Part shown: piece by piece, positions 1-8,314 of the stretch
Numbering within the stretch: the stretch's first letter is position 1
Layout of the letters: each line of letters opens with the position of its first letter
Assembly (NCBI RefSeq): GCF_016428755.1
Contig: NZ_JAELTI010000041.1
Location: 1-41,342 of the forward strand
DNA from: Allobosea sp. ASV33
GTDB lineage: Bacteria; Pseudomonadota; Alphaproteobacteria; Rhizobiales; Beijerinckiaceae
Direction of reading: 5' to 3'
Length of the DNA: 41,342 nt
Made by a program: the position numbers and the translations under genes
The notes under the pieces: model-generated
What the model was told of the DNA's origin: nothing
The model's database searches: none
Seen by the model: only the letters and a program-made list of their open reading frames with translations

Positions 1-94
1 CTGCGAGATCCATGTCCATCTTCTCGCCGAGGACGGGATGAGCCGCCGCGCCGCCTTGCTCGACCTGATGCCGGAAGCCAATCCGGAAGGCTGA
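1..94 (+). CDS. 3' end of an unidentified protein (partial)
   Basis: An open frame runs in from the left edge and ends at TGA 92-94; about 30 residues are visible, ending in ...LLDLMPEANPEG. The codons have the same G/C-rich third positions as neighbouring genes, and the frame is followed directly by an intergenic repeat, as is usual for gene ends in this window. I do not recognise the family from this fragment and assign no function. Confidence 0.6.
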   Translation, partial: CEIHVHLLAEDGMSRRAALLDLMPEANPEG

Positions 95-127
95 CGAGAC
101 CAGGCCGATATTCGACGGGACCTGAGC

Positions 128-220
128 GTCATCCCGGACAAGCTGCGCAGCAGCGCCGATCCGGGATCCATCTTGGAACGACGAACTTTATGATGGATCC
201 CGGGGCAAGCCCGGGACGAT
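128..220. repeat. Composite intergenic inverted repeat, class A
   Basis: Opens with GTCATCCCGGA and closes with CCCGGGACGAT, with internal GGATCCAT and ATGGATCC words, so the two halves are inverted copies. The same layout recurs at 32068-32160 and 33899-33992. REP/RIME-like intergenic element; the closing end here is slightly degenerate. Confidence 0.7.
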
Positions 221-248
221 AAAGCGATTCCGAGAGCAGTTGGCAGCC

Positions 249-824
249 CTATCCCGCCAGCGGCGGATGCGGCGCGCCAAGCCGTGGCGCGAGGTGCTGC
301 GCCAACTCCGCCAGCACGGGGTCGAAGATGCCCATCTTGCGCAGATGCTCATGGGTCTGCAGCACATAATCCGGGTTTTCGCCGGACTGGCCCCGGCCCT
401 CCCGAACGAGCTTGAGCAACTGCTCCGCCGGCAGCTTGCCGGCATATTGCAGGTGCGTGCGGTCGGCGACATAGACGATACCGCGCACCTGCCGGCCATC
501 CTCCAGCTTCAGCGGCACATGCCGTTCGAGATAGACCGAGGTCGCCTGTTCGCGCGCCCGCAGATAGTCCACCGTCTCCTGCGCCCTCGAGGCCGCGACG
601 CGGAAGGCAAGCCCGCGGCAGACCCCGCCGCGATCGAGCCCCAGCACCAGCCCCGGCCGCTCCGGCGTGCCGCGATGCACATGCGAGAACACGCAGAGCG
701 AGCGGTGATAGCCGCGCAGGCGCGCCTGCACGCTTTCCTCGAAGGCGAAGCCCGGCCGCCAGATCAGCGAGCCATAGCCGAAGACCCAGAGATCCGTCGC
801 GCCGAATTCGGTCGTCATCCTCAT
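249..824 (-). CDS. ChaC-like gamma-glutamylcyclotransferase
   Basis: 191 residues, the usual size for the ChaC family, which releases 5-oxoproline from the gamma-glutamyl group of glutathione in the cytoplasm. The glycine-rich VFGYGSLIW motif that binds the gamma-glutamyl moiety lies at about residues 13-21, and the YLRAREQ segment near residue 88 carries the expected catalytic glutamate. The start is the first ATG of an ATG-AGG-ATG run with a weak ribosome site, so the second ATG (818) is possible. It diverges from the DUF2125 gene across 163 bp. No specific partner is visible nearby. Substrate choice (glutathione or other gamma-glutamyl compounds) cannot be read from sequence. Confidence 0.88.
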   Translation of the reverse strand: MRMTTEFGATDLWVFGYGSLIWRPGFAFEESVQARLRGYHRSLCVFSHVHRGTPERPGLVLGLDRGGVCRGLAFRVAASRAQETVDYLRAREQATSVYLERHVPLKLEDGRQVRGIVYVADRTHLQYAGKLPAEQLLKLVREGRGQSGENPDYVLQTHEHLRKMGIFDPVLAELAQHLAPRLGAPHPPLAG

Positions 825-853
825 CCCATAATTTGGCCGCGCCGGCCTGCTTG

Positions 854-896
854 CTTGAGCATCGCCCCGAAAAGCGGTACCCGCCTTTCGAGCAAA
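854..896. repeat. RIME-like single palindrome
   Basis: Between two divergent genes. The CCGAAAAGCGG and CCGCCTTTCGAG arms around TAC form an imperfect inverted repeat. It resembles the CGAAAAGCGG/CCGCTTTTCG palindromes common between genes in rhizobia. It may lie in the leader of either divergent gene. Confidence 0.45.
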
Positions 897-987
897 TCCG
901 GTGCCACGACAACGAGATAGGCCGCCCGCGAAAGCAACCCGGGCGATCTAACGATCCGCCCGCCCCTGCGCAAGGAACGCCTGCCGC

Positions 988-2028
988 ATGACCGATCCCC
1001 TTCCGACGCGCCGCCGCAGCCGCTTCTGGCTTTACGGGCCCTTCATGCTGCTGGTCGTCCTCGCTGCCGGCTGGTCCGCCTTCTGGTTCTACGCCCGCGG
1101 CCGGATCGCGACCGAGATCGATACCGCATTGGCCCGCGAGGTCGAACGCGGCCGCACCTGGACCTGCACCGACCGCAGCATCGGCGGCTTCCCCTTCCGC
1201 ATCGAGTTGCGCTGCACGGCGCTGAGCCTGACCTCGACACGCTGGGGCGATGCGGTCCGCGTCGAAACCGGCCCTGCGGTCGTGGTCGGCCAAGTCTATT
1301 CGCCCGGCCTCGTGATCCTGGAGGCTTCGAGCCCGGCAAAGGTCACGCTGCCCGAAGGCCGCGTGCTCGACCTGACCTGGAAGAATCTCGACGCCAGCTT
1401 CGCCTGGCGCAGCCCCGAGCGCTTCGCGCTCGTCGCCAGCGAACCGCGCGGCGTGCTGACCACGCCCGGCCTCACCACCGAGACCTGGGGCGCAGCCACC
1501 CTCGAAGCGCATTTGCGCCGCAACCCGACGCGCCCCGCCACCGATCAGGCCGTCGACATCGCCATCGCCGCCAAGGGCACGATCCTGCCGCCGATCGATG
1601 CCCTGCTCGGCAACACGGAGGCCGGCGAGATCGACCTGCAGGCGACGCTCACCCAGGCCGAGAACTTCCGCAAGGGCTTCAATCCCGACGCGCTCGAAAG
1701 CTGGCGCGCCGCCAACGGCACCTTCGAACTGACCCGCCTCGTCTCGACCAAGGGCAAGGCCCGCGTCGACGGCAGCGGCCAGCTCGCTCTCGACCCGCTG
1801 CACCGCGTCGCCGGCGATCTCCAGCTCGCGGCGGCCGGTATCGAGCAGATCGGCGGCCTGCGCATCGGCAACCTCCTGGGCGGCCTCGGCGGCATTTTGG
1901 GCGGACGCAGCAGCAATGCCGCAGCAGCGCCCGGCCTCACCACCTTGCCTCCGGTTTCGCTGCGCGAAGGCCGGGTCTTCATCGGCCCGTTCCGCTTGCC
2001 GCTCCAACCGCTGCCGCCGCTGTACTGA
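988..2028 (+). CDS. DUF2125 domain protein, membrane-anchored
   Basis: 346 residues. A basic N-terminus (TRRRSRF) precedes one hydrophobic segment at about residues 13-35, so the protein is probably anchored in the inner membrane with the rest in the periplasm. The body matches the alphaproteobacterial DUF2125 family: conserved CTDRSIGGFPFRIELRC near residues 60-75 with two cysteines, then a repetitive beta-rich region reminiscent of AsmA-like proteins. A glycine-rich stretch (GNLLGGLGGILGG) lies near residue 300. An AAGGA ribosome site is 9 bases before the ATG. The family's role is unknown; a part in envelope maintenance is only a guess from topology. Confidence 0.85.
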   Translation: MTDPLPTRRRSRFWLYGPFMLLVVLAAGWSAFWFYARGRIATEIDTALAREVERGRTWTCTDRSIGGFPFRIELRCTALSLTSTRWGDAVRVETGPAVVVGQVYSPGLVILEASSPAKVTLPEGRVLDLTWKNLDASFAWRSPERFALVASEPRGVLTTPGLTTETWGAATLEAHLRRNPTRPATDQAVDIAIAAKGTILPPIDALLGNTEAGEIDLQATLTQAENFRKGFNPDALESWRAANGTFELTRLVSTKGKARVDGSGQLALDPLHRVAGDLQLAAAGIEQIGGLRIGNLLGGLGGILGGRSSNAAAAPGLTTLPPVSLREGRVFIGPFRLPLQPLPPLY

Positions 2029-2042
2029 GGCATTCGCAGGCC

Positions 2043-2161
2043 GTCATGCTCGGGCTTGACCCGAGCATCTCCGGATACGGAGGCGCAGAGAACATGAAAG
2101 CTCCCGCGCCTCTCTCGGCATGAGCTTCTCGGGTCGACACTGCATGCCGCCCGAGAATGAC
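2043..2161. repeat. Composite intergenic inverted repeat, class B
   Basis: Opens with GTCATGCTCGGGCTTGACC, whose first part folds on GAGCAT, and closes with CCCGAGAATGAC. A near copy is at 4437-4538. It lies between the DUF2125 gene and the rpoH terminator. Confidence 0.75.
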
Positions 2162-2170
2162 GCGGATACG

Positions 2171-2198
2171 AAAAAGGGGCGCCTCGCGGCGCCCCTTT
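2171..2198 (-). terminator. Intrinsic terminator of rpoH
   Basis: Arms AAAGGGGCGCC and GGCGCCCCTTT (11 bp, perfect) enclose a 4-base loop. Read on the minus strand the hairpin is followed by a T run, 25 bases past the rpoH stop. Confidence 0.9.
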
Positions 2199-2222
2199 GA
2201 AACTCCAACAGGGAAACCAGGC

Positions 2223-3119
2223 TCAAGCCGCGGGCAGCGCCGCGCGCGGCGCCTCGATGCGGGTGATCGCCTTCTTCACGGCTTCCTGCACCTTCTCGAA
2301 GGCGCGGACCTCGATCTGGCGCACCCGCTCGCGCGACACGCCGAACTCCTCGGAGAGCTGCTCCAGCGTGATCGGATCCTCGGCCAGGCGGCGCGCCTCG
2401 AAGATGCGCCGCTCGCGCGGGTTCAGCACCTCCAGCGCCTCGCGCAGCGCCGAGTGGCGGTTATCAGCCTCCTCGGAATCGGCGAGGCGGCGCTCCTGGC
2501 TTTCCGAATCGTCGACCAGCCAGTCCTGCCATTCACCCTCGCCATCCTCACGGAGCGGCGTGTTGAGCGAGGCGTCGCCGCCGAGGCGGCGGTTCATATC
2601 GACCACATCCTGCTCGTTGACGCCGAGCTTGGTCGCGATCTGCTGGACCTGATCGGGGCGCAGATCGCCCTCGCCCAGCGCCGAGATCTTGCTCTTGGCC
2701 TTGCGCAGGTTGAAGAACAGCTTCTTCTGGTTCGCGGTGGTGCCCATCTTCACCAGCGACCACGAGCGCAGGATGTACTCCTGGATCGAGGCCTTGATCC
2801 ACCACATCGCGTAGGTGGCGAGGCGGAAGCCCTTCTCGGGCTCGAAACGCTTGACCGCCTGCATCAGGCCGACATTGCCTTCCGAGACGACCTCGCCGAT
2901 CGGCAGGCCGTAGCCGCGATAGCCCATGGCGATCTTGGCGACGAGGCGCAGGTGCGAGGTGACGAGCTTGTGCGCCGCATCGCGGTCGCCATGCTCGCGC
3001 CAGCGCTTGGCCAGCATGTATTCCTGGCTCGGTTCCAGCATCGGGAACTTGCGGATTTCATCGAGATAACGTGACAGCCCGCCTTCGGCGGACAGGACGG
3101 GCAGCGAAGCACTCGCCAT
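2223..3119 (-). CDS. rpoH: RNA polymerase heat-shock sigma factor RpoH (sigma-32)
   Basis: 298 residues, typical for alphaproteobacterial RpoH. It contains region 1.2/2.1 (LSRYLDEIRKFPMLEPSQEYMLAKRW), the region 2 core (SHLRLVAKIAMGYRGYGLPIGEVVSEGNVGLMQAVKRFEP, then ATYAMWWIKASIQEYI) and the region 4 helix-turn-helix (LEQLSEEFGVSRERVRQIEVRAFEKVQ). NQKKLFFNLRK is the RpoH-box segment seen in sigma-32 proteins. I chose ATG 3119, which has GAGGAG 7 bases upstream; an in-frame extension to 3200 lacks this and is not conserved in the family. It directs transcription of heat-shock genes. It lies 218 bp downstream of rluD on the same strand, a common alphaproteobacterial order. Confidence 0.96.
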   Translation of the reverse strand: MASASLPVLSAEGGLSRYLDEIRKFPMLEPSQEYMLAKRWREHGDRDAAHKLVTSHLRLVAKIAMGYRGYGLPIGEVVSEGNVGLMQAVKRFEPEKGFRLATYAMWWIKASIQEYILRSWSLVKMGTTANQKKLFFNLRKAKSKISALGEGDLRPDQVQQIATKLGVNEQDVVDMNRRLGGDASLNTPLREDGEGEWQDWLVDDSESQERRLADSEEADNRHSALREALEVLNPRERRIFEARRLAEDPITLEQLSEEFGVSRERVRQIEVRAFEKVQEAVKKAITRIEAPRAALPAA

Positions 3120-3286
3120 GCTCGTTCTCCTCATAGAGGCCCCCGCTTGGCGGCAGGCCCTCCGCGCGATCAACCTTCGCGCAGGCTTCGGATCCGGCAA
3201 AACGATCCAACGCGGGAACCTGTCATCGGTTCGGTCGGAACGCTCGCTTGCGGCGCCCCCTTGGCCATCCGCATCCGAACAACCCC

Positions 3287-3315
3287 AGTATATGCGAACT
3301 CACTCTGGCGGAAAG
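3287..3315 (-). promoter_or_regulatory. Weak promoter candidate upstream of rpoH
   Basis: On the minus strand a TATACT -10-like hexamer (3287-3292) lies 17 bases after CTTTCC (3310-3315), a poor -35. The 3120-3337 gap holds no other gene. rpoH may also be read from rluD. Weak support only. Confidence 0.25.
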
Positions 3316-3337
3316 GTGGCAAAACCGCCCATTTCGC

Positions 3338-4366
3338 TCACAGCCGCGCGAGCGCGGCTTGCAGATTCGCAAAATCCTCGGGCGGCTCGGATTCGAACAG
3401 CATCTCCTCGCCCGTCGCCGGATGCTCAAATCCGAGGATCGCGGCATGCAGCGCCTGCCGGCCGAGCGTAGCCAGCGCGGCCTGCGCATCCACCGGCAGA
3501 CGCACCGCCTTGGTGGCGAAGCCCGAGCCGTAGAGCTGGTCGCCCAGCAGGGGATGGCCGATATGGCTCATATGCACGCGGATCTGGTGCGTGCGCCCGG
3601 TCTCCAGCCGGCATTCGATCAGGCTCGCCAGCGGCTCGGTCTCGTCGAGACCCTTCAGCAGCGGCGGATAGCGCTCGAGCAACTCGATATGCGTGATCGC
3701 CTCGCGCCCGCGCCCCTCCTTCACCACGGTCATCTTCTCGCGGTTGCGGGTGGAACGCTCGATCGGCGCATCGATCGTGCCTTCGCGCAGGCGCGGCACG
3801 CCCCAGGCGATCGCGAGATAGGCGCGCTGCAGCGGCCCGGTGCGGCCATGGTCGGCGAACTGCTTGGCGAGCTTCTGATGCGCCCGGTCGTTCTTGGCGA
3901 CGACGAGCAGGCCGCTGGTATCCTTGTCGAGCCGGTGCACGATGCCGGGCCGCCGGACCCCGCCGATGCCGGACAGGCTCTCGCCGCAATGGGCGATCAG
4001 CGCATTGACCAGCGTGCCGTCCTCATGGCCACCGGCCGGGTGGACGACGAGTCCCGCCGGCTTGTCGATGACGATCAGGTGCTCGTCCTCGTAGACGACG
4101 TTGAGCGGGATATCCTGCCCGACAGGGTCGGCCGGCTTCGCCGCCGGCATGACCAGCGCGATCGTGTCGCCCTCGACCACCTTGCGGCTGCCATCGCTGA
4201 AGACGGCACCGTTGAGGCTGACCCCGCCTTCCTTGATGACCTGCTGCAGGCGCGCGCGCGAAATCTCGCCGGCAAGCAACGCGAGCGCCTTGTCCAGGCG
4301 CTGGCCGGCCTGCTCGGGGCCGACCGTCAGGGTGACGGTGGCGTTGGGATCGAGAATGGATGTCAT
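3338..4366 (-). CDS. rluD: RluA/RluD-family 23S rRNA pseudouridine synthase
   Basis: 342 residues. An N-terminal S4-like RNA-binding domain (about residues 12-75, GQRLDKALALLAGEISRARLQQVI) is followed by the pseudouridine synthase domain. The catalytic motif GIVHRLDKDTSGLLVVAK carries the essential aspartate near residue 147, and the C-terminal ETGRTHQIRVHMSHIGHPLLGD motif is typical of RluA/C/D enzymes. The S4 domain plus catalytic layout fits RluD, which modifies helix 69 of 23S rRNA; RluC-type specificity cannot be excluded. ATG 4366 begins the conserved MTSILDP segment but has no strong ribosome site; the upstream in-frame extension runs through a class B repeat and is not credible. Confidence 0.9.
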   Translation of the reverse strand: MTSILDPNATVTLTVGPEQAGQRLDKALALLAGEISRARLQQVIKEGGVSLNGAVFSDGSRKVVEGDTIALVMPAAKPADPVGQDIPLNVVYEDEHLIVIDKPAGLVVHPAGGHEDGTLVNALIAHCGESLSGIGGVRRPGIVHRLDKDTSGLLVVAKNDRAHQKLAKQFADHGRTGPLQRAYLAIAWGVPRLREGTIDAPIERSTRNREKMTVVKEGRGREAITHIELLERYPPLLKGLDETEPLASLIECRLETGRTHQIRVHMSHIGHPLLGDQLYGSGFATKAVRLPVDAQAALATLGRQALHAAILGFEHPATGEEMLFESEPPEDFANLQAALARL

Positions 4367-4436
4367 CGCGCCGCTATAAGGCGCAAGTGCCCCGGCCGCA
4401 CGCCTTTTCCGCAGTACACCGGTTCGCTCACCCGCT

Positions 4437-4538
4437 GTCATGCTCGGGCTTGACCCGAGCATCTCATGATACAGAGGCTCGGGCGCCTCTTCCTGAAAGA
4501 GATTCTCGGGTCTGCGCTTCGCTCCGCCCGAGAATGAC
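4437..4538. repeat. Composite intergenic inverted repeat, class B
   Basis: Opens with the same GTCATGCTCGGGCTTGACC and GAGCATCTC words as 2043-2161 and ends CCGAGAATGAC. It separates rluD from hemY and ends 13 bases from the hemY stop. Confidence 0.75.
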
Positions 4539-4550
4539 GCTGGCGCCGGC

Positions 4551-6251
4551 TTACCCGAACAGCCTGAAGCCGCTCTTCTTCGGCTCCGGCGGCGGTTCCT
4601 CCTCCGGGCCCGGATCATCCGGCGCATGTGAGACCGGGAAGATCACCGGCTTGGGCGGCGTTGCCTCGCGCGCAGGTGCCGGCTTGGCCTCGGCCAGCTT
4701 GGCTTCGGCAGGCTTCGCAGGCTCGGCAACCACTTCCACCGGTTTCGGTTCGACGACCGGCTTCGGCTCCTCTTTCGGAACGGGCGGCGCCGCGGCCACG
4801 ACCGGCTCCGGCTTCGGCTCTTCCTTCGCCACAGACGCGGGCGGAGGGACCGGCGGCGCAACGGCGGCAGGCTCGATCGTCGTGACGCTCTCGGCCTTCA
4901 CCTCGATCAGCTTGGTCGAATCGTCGAGATCGGCCAGCACGTCGTCGACCGCTTGCGCCTTGCTGCCGAGCGTCGCCGGCGGCACCGTCCAGACGAAGGC
5001 GTCGAGCCGGCCGGTGATCGGCGAGACCGGCATCCAGTGATCGGAAACCAGCCCGTCCGCGACCCAGGCGGCATCGCGCGGCGCCCGCGTCGCCCGCGCC
5101 AGCCATTCCCGCACGCGACCGGCAGCGCCGTGCTCGGCGTCCTCCAGTTCGGCCATCAGCAGGCAGGCGCGCACCGAGGCACCGCCTGCCAGCAAGGGCT
5201 TCAGCGTCTCTCGCGCCTTCTGGAACTCGCGCGCCTGGATCGCAGCACCGGCCAGTGCCAGAACGCTTTCGGGGTCGGACGGGCGCAGCTTCGTCAGCGT
5301 GACCGCCCGGTTGAGGCGATCCAGCGCGCTGTCGCCCGGCCGCGCATCGAGATAGGCGGCGGCGATATCGGGATGCGGCGCATCCTTCCAGGCCGCTTCC
5401 AGCAGCTTCGACGCCTTGCGGACATCGCCCCGCTCGGCGAGCATCCGCCCGGCGAGCGCGGCGGCCGGCGTCAGGGCCGGCGCGAGCTTGACCGCTTCCA
5501 GAGCGGCGGCGAGCGCTTTCTCGGGCTCGTTGTCGCGCGCCTGCAGAGCCTCGGCCGCCAAGAGCACCGCGCGCTGGCGGCGCGCCTCGGCCTTGTCTGC
5601 GAGCCTGAGAGCGGCCCGGCGCTCGACGGCGGTGCGGGCCGAGGCCCAGTCGCCGGCCTGCGTGTGAAAATCGAGCAGGGCGTCATTGGCCCAGGCGAGC
5701 GAAGGCGAACGGCGCACCGCATCATCGGCGAAGGCACGCGCAGCGGTGACGTCGCCGCGCCGCTTGGCCTCGACGAAGAGCCCGCGCAGGCCGAGCACCC
5801 GCGTCTCGGATTTCTCCAGCATCGCCTTGAAGGCGGCCTCGGCCTGTGCCCGGTCACCGCTCAACTGCGCGGTCTGCGCTTCCAGCAGCAGGGTCAGCGG
5901 CTCGCCCGGCACAAAGCGGCGCGCCTCACCGGTATAGCGCCCGGCGGCGATGGGATCGCCCGCGCCGATCGCGACCATGCCGCGCGACACGGCCTCGAAG
6001 CCGCGCGCCCGGCGCCGCGCCCGCGAGGACAGGCTGAAGGCCGATGGCAGGCCGAAGACGAAGCGGACGATCGCCCAGGCCAGCAGGACGAGGAAGGCGA
6101 GCGCGACGACGCCGACCGCCGCCAGCGCGACGCTGGTCTCGATGCGGTAGCCCTGCCAGAGCACGGAAACCTCGCCCGGCCGATCGGCGAGCCAGACGGC
6201 GCCGAAGGCAAGGCAGGCGAAGACCGCGAGGTAGACGAGAACGCGAACCAT
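4551..6251 (-). CDS. hemY: HemY-type heme-biosynthesis-associated TPR membrane protein
   Basis: 566 residues. Two membrane segments (about 3-22 and 40-66) form the HemY N-terminal domain. They are followed by tetratricopeptide-like helices rich in Ala/Arg/Leu (about 90-400), then a Pro/Ala/Glu/Lys-rich low-complexity tail (EEPKPEPVVAAAPPVPKEEPKP) ending in KKSGFRLFG. This family lies in heme operons and is linked to the later heme pathway, but it is not the protoporphyrinogen oxidase that shares the name. It starts 18 bases after the upstream HemD-Mic60 stop, so it is co-transcribed. The long acidic/proline tail is longer than in gammaproteobacterial HemY, as is common in rhizobia. Confidence 0.9.
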   Translation of the reverse strand: MVRVLVYLAVFACLAFGAVWLADRPGEVSVLWQGYRIETSVALAAVGVVALAFLVLLAWAIVRFVFGLPSAFSLSSRARRRARGFEAVSRGMVAIGAGDPIAAGRYTGEARRFVPGEPLTLLLEAQTAQLSGDRAQAEAAFKAMLEKSETRVLGLRGLFVEAKRRGDVTAARAFADDAVRRSPSLAWANDALLDFHTQAGDWASARTAVERRAALRLADKAEARRQRAVLLAAEALQARDNEPEKALAAALEAVKLAPALTPAAALAGRMLAERGDVRKASKLLEAAWKDAPHPDIAAAYLDARPGDSALDRLNRAVTLTKLRPSDPESVLALAGAAIQAREFQKARETLKPLLAGGASVRACLLMAELEDAEHGAAGRVREWLARATRAPRDAAWVADGLVSDHWMPVSPITGRLDAFVWTVPPATLGSKAQAVDDVLADLDDSTKLIEVKAESVTTIEPAAVAPPVPPPASVAKEEPKPEPVVAAAPPVPKEEPKPVVEPKPVEVVAEPAKPAEAKLAEAKPAPAREATPPKPVIFPVSHAPDDPGPEEEPPPEPKKSGFRLFG

Positions 6252-6269
6252 GGAATTCTCAACCCTCCG

Positions 6270-8123
6270 TCAGCCGGCCACGCCGAGCGCCGCGACCGCA
6301 TCCTGCGCGATTTTGGCGATCGCCGCATCCGCCGCGGCGCGTTTCTGCAGATCCGCGCCGAATTCCGCACTGGCACGGCGCGCCGGCTCCGGCAACTGGC
6401 CCCAGAGGGCTGCCGCCTTGATCATGTCCCCGGCCGCGATGGCGCTTTCCAGCCGGATCGGCAGCGTCGCCGGATCGGTCGAGCCGCTATCGCCGACCGG
6501 ACGGACCGTGACGACGCGGCTCGCCAAGGCCAGCAGCTTGTCGCTCCAGCTATCGGAGGCCGGCATGACCTCGCGCTGGAACATCGCGCCATGTTTCCGG
6601 AAGCCGGCTTGCAGGGCCTCGCGTGTCGGCGCCCCGCCCGAAGAGACGGCCGCCAGGGCCGCGAGATCGGCCGGCGCCACGCCGCTCTTGGTCAGCGCCG
6701 GGATATCGCCGGCGAAGGGCCGCCCGCCGGCGAGCGCGCGCTGCACGCGCTCGGCCAGCACGATCCGCGCCGCCGCCATCGCCTCCGGGCTCGCACCTGC
6801 AGCCGCCTTCGCCTGTGTCTCGACGCTGCCGAGCCGCCCGGCGATCTGGTCGAGCCGCTGGCCGAAAGCTGCGGCTGCCGCCTCGGCGCGCTGAGCCTGG
6901 GCCGTAAAAGCGCTGGTATCTGCCGCGGGCGCATTACCGAGCGAAGCGAGCTTCGCCGTCACCGCCTGCAATTCGGAGCCCGCTTTCGCAGCCGCTTCGG
7001 TCGCAGCCGCAGCTTTGCGGTCGGCTGCAGCCGTGCCTGCCTGCAAGGCTTCGACCCGACTGCGCAGTTCGGCGATCGCCTCGGTGTTTCCTGCGGGAGC
7101 CGTCTTCGGGAGAACATAGGACACGAGCGCGCCGCCGATCACGCCGCCGACGAGCCCGGCTGCGGCAACCGCGAGCCAGGGAGTGCGGGCAGGCGCTTCA
7201 CGTTCGCCGGGCGCGCGCGCCGGCTCGACCGGGGGCGCCGCGAATTCTTTCGGCAATGCCTCGGTCGGCGCCACCGCTTCCGGCGACGGCTTGCCGGCTG
7301 TGTCGTCCGCTGCCGGCTCCGTCGACGACGATACGACCTTGAGATCGACGGTCGGCGGCGTGCGCTGCAGGCTGCCCCGCGGCTCCGGGCGGGCTGCGTT
7401 CAGCAGATGCTCGCGCGCCGAGACCTGTTCCAGCGCCGCCAGCATCCCGGCTTCCTCCGGGTGTTCGGCGACCAGTATGGTGCTGGCGCCGGCCGAGATC
7501 AGGGGCGCGGCGACATCGGCCGAGAGCGCGACATGGGTCAGTTCGAGCGCCTCGTCGGCAACGCCGGCCGCCTGCGCCAGCGCGATGAAGGTTCGCGCCC
7601 CGCGCGCCGAATAATGCAGCGCCGCCCCGCCGCCGCCGTGCCGCAACGCGGCCTGCGTATCTTCGGGCAGGGCAGAGACCGGCTCGGCCGCATAGGCGGT
7701 CCAGAGCGTCACTGCGTAGCCGGCCTCGCGGAGGCGATCCGGCACGTCCTCCTTGCGGTCGCGCCCGGCGATCATCAGGAGCTTCGCGGGCGCCGGCAGC
7801 GTCCGCTTGATCAATTCGATCAGGTCGTTGCGGTCGCCATCGGCACTGCGGGTATCGTCGAGCCCGGCCTCGCGTACCCTGGCAGCCGTCCGGCTGCCGA
7901 CGGTGAAGACCGGCAGGTCCCGCCACGTCGCCGGCCCGTCCGCCAGCGCCGGCACGCCGTTGCCGCTGGTCAGCACGAGCGCATCGAAGTCGCCCTCGGG
8001 CGCGGCGTCCGATAGGCGGACGACCTCGAAGAGCGGCGCGACGACCGGCTCGAAGCCGTGCTCGGCGATGGCGCGCGCCGTCCGTTCGGCATCGGGGCGG
8101 GGTCTAAAGACGAAGACGCGCAT
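6270..8123 (-). CDS. hemD: Fusion of uroporphyrinogen-III synthase (HemD) and Mic60/mitofilin-like membrane protein
   Basis: One uninterrupted frame of 617 residues. Residues 1-235 look like HemD, which closes and rearranges hydroxymethylbilane to uroporphyrinogen III: MRVFVFRPRPDAERTA at the start, LTSGNGVPAL near 52, TVGSRTAARVREAG near 75, YSARGARTFIAL near 170. A Pro/Glu/Ala linker (about 245-320) leads to one membrane span (WLAVAAAGLVGGVIGGALVSYV, about 323-344), an Ala-rich coiled coil (about 355-450) and a C-terminal mitofilin-like domain (RVQRALAGGRPFAGDIPAL and onwards). In other alphaproteobacteria HemD and Mic60 are usually adjacent genes. N-in topology would put HemD in the cytoplasm and the coiled coil in the periplasm, as for Mic60. 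GGAG lies 8 bases before the ATG, inside the preceding small ORF. Confidence 0.85.
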   Translation of the reverse strand: MRVFVFRPRPDAERTARAIAEHGFEPVVAPLFEVVRLSDAAPEGDFDALVLTSGNGVPALADGPATWRDLPVFTVGSRTAARVREAGLDDTRSADGDRNDLIELIKRTLPAPAKLLMIAGRDRKEDVPDRLREAGYAVTLWTAYAAEPVSALPEDTQAALRHGGGGAALHYSARGARTFIALAQAAGVADEALELTHVALSADVAAPLISAGASTILVAEHPEEAGMLAALEQVSAREHLLNAARPEPRGSLQRTPPTVDLKVVSSSTEPAADDTAGKPSPEAVAPTEALPKEFAAPPVEPARAPGEREAPARTPWLAVAAAGLVGGVIGGALVSYVLPKTAPAGNTEAIAELRSRVEALQAGTAAADRKAAAATEAAAKAGSELQAVTAKLASLGNAPAADTSAFTAQAQRAEAAAAAFGQRLDQIAGRLGSVETQAKAAAGASPEAMAAARIVLAERVQRALAGGRPFAGDIPALTKSGVAPADLAALAAVSSGGAPTREALQAGFRKHGAMFQREVMPASDSWSDKLLALASRVVTVRPVGDSGSTDPATLPIRLESAIAAGDMIKAAALWGQLPEPARRASAEFGADLQKRAAADAAIAKIAQDAVAALGVAG

Positions 8124-8237
8124 TCACAGCTCCTGACAAAACCGGCGGCGACCGCAGGACGATCCGCGAACCGTGCAGCATTCCGCGATCACGCTGCCGA
8201 TCACGCTGCATTGAGGCGGAACAATGATCCTGCCCAT
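8124..8237 (-). CDS. 37-residue cysteine-rich ORF coupled to hemD
   Basis: A short frame with a strong ribosome site (AAAGGAG, 4-5 bases before ATG 8237) that encodes 37 residues beginning [10 protein letters not shown] and ending in RRRFCQEL. It has five cysteines (C10, C20, C21, C28, C33) and a basic C-terminal half. Its TGA is immediately followed by the hemD ATG (TGAATG), and the hemD ribosome site lies in its last codons, which is the pattern of translational coupling. It occupies the place where hemC is often found in related genomes. No family recognised. It could be a small protein in its own right or a leader peptide setting hemD translation. Possible ligands (metal, heme) are inferred from the cysteines alone. 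Confidence 0.55.
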   Translation of the reverse strand: MGRIIVPPQCSVIGSVIAECCTVRGSSCGRRRFCQEL

Positions 8238-8284
8238 GCCGTCTCCTTTTCCCGTTCCTGCCGTCACGATGGTCAAGGCAGCTC

Positions 8285-8314
8285 TTGGCCTTGCACCCCC
8301 TCGCGCACTATACG
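8285..8314 (+). promoter_or_regulatory. Candidate promoter of the tsaD operon
   Basis: TTGGCC (8285-8290) and TATACG (8309-8314) are separated by 18 bases, 78 bases before the tsaD ATG. Reasonable hexamers, no experimental support. Confidence 0.35.

Noticed and set aside
2223-3200. Longer RpoH starting at 3200
   Set aside because: No ribosome site, and the added 27 residues are unlike RpoH; ATG 3119 has a good GAGGAG.
4953-8015. 1020-residue open frame on the plus strand
   Set aside because: It is opposite hemY and the HemD-Mic60 gene, Arg/Gly/Ala-rich with no domain sense; a by-product of GC-rich codon use.
6270-8123. HemD-Mic60 fusion as a sequencing error
   Set aside because: The frame is continuous through a plausible Pro/Glu linker with no stop or start where two genes would meet; kept as a real fusion pending confirmation.
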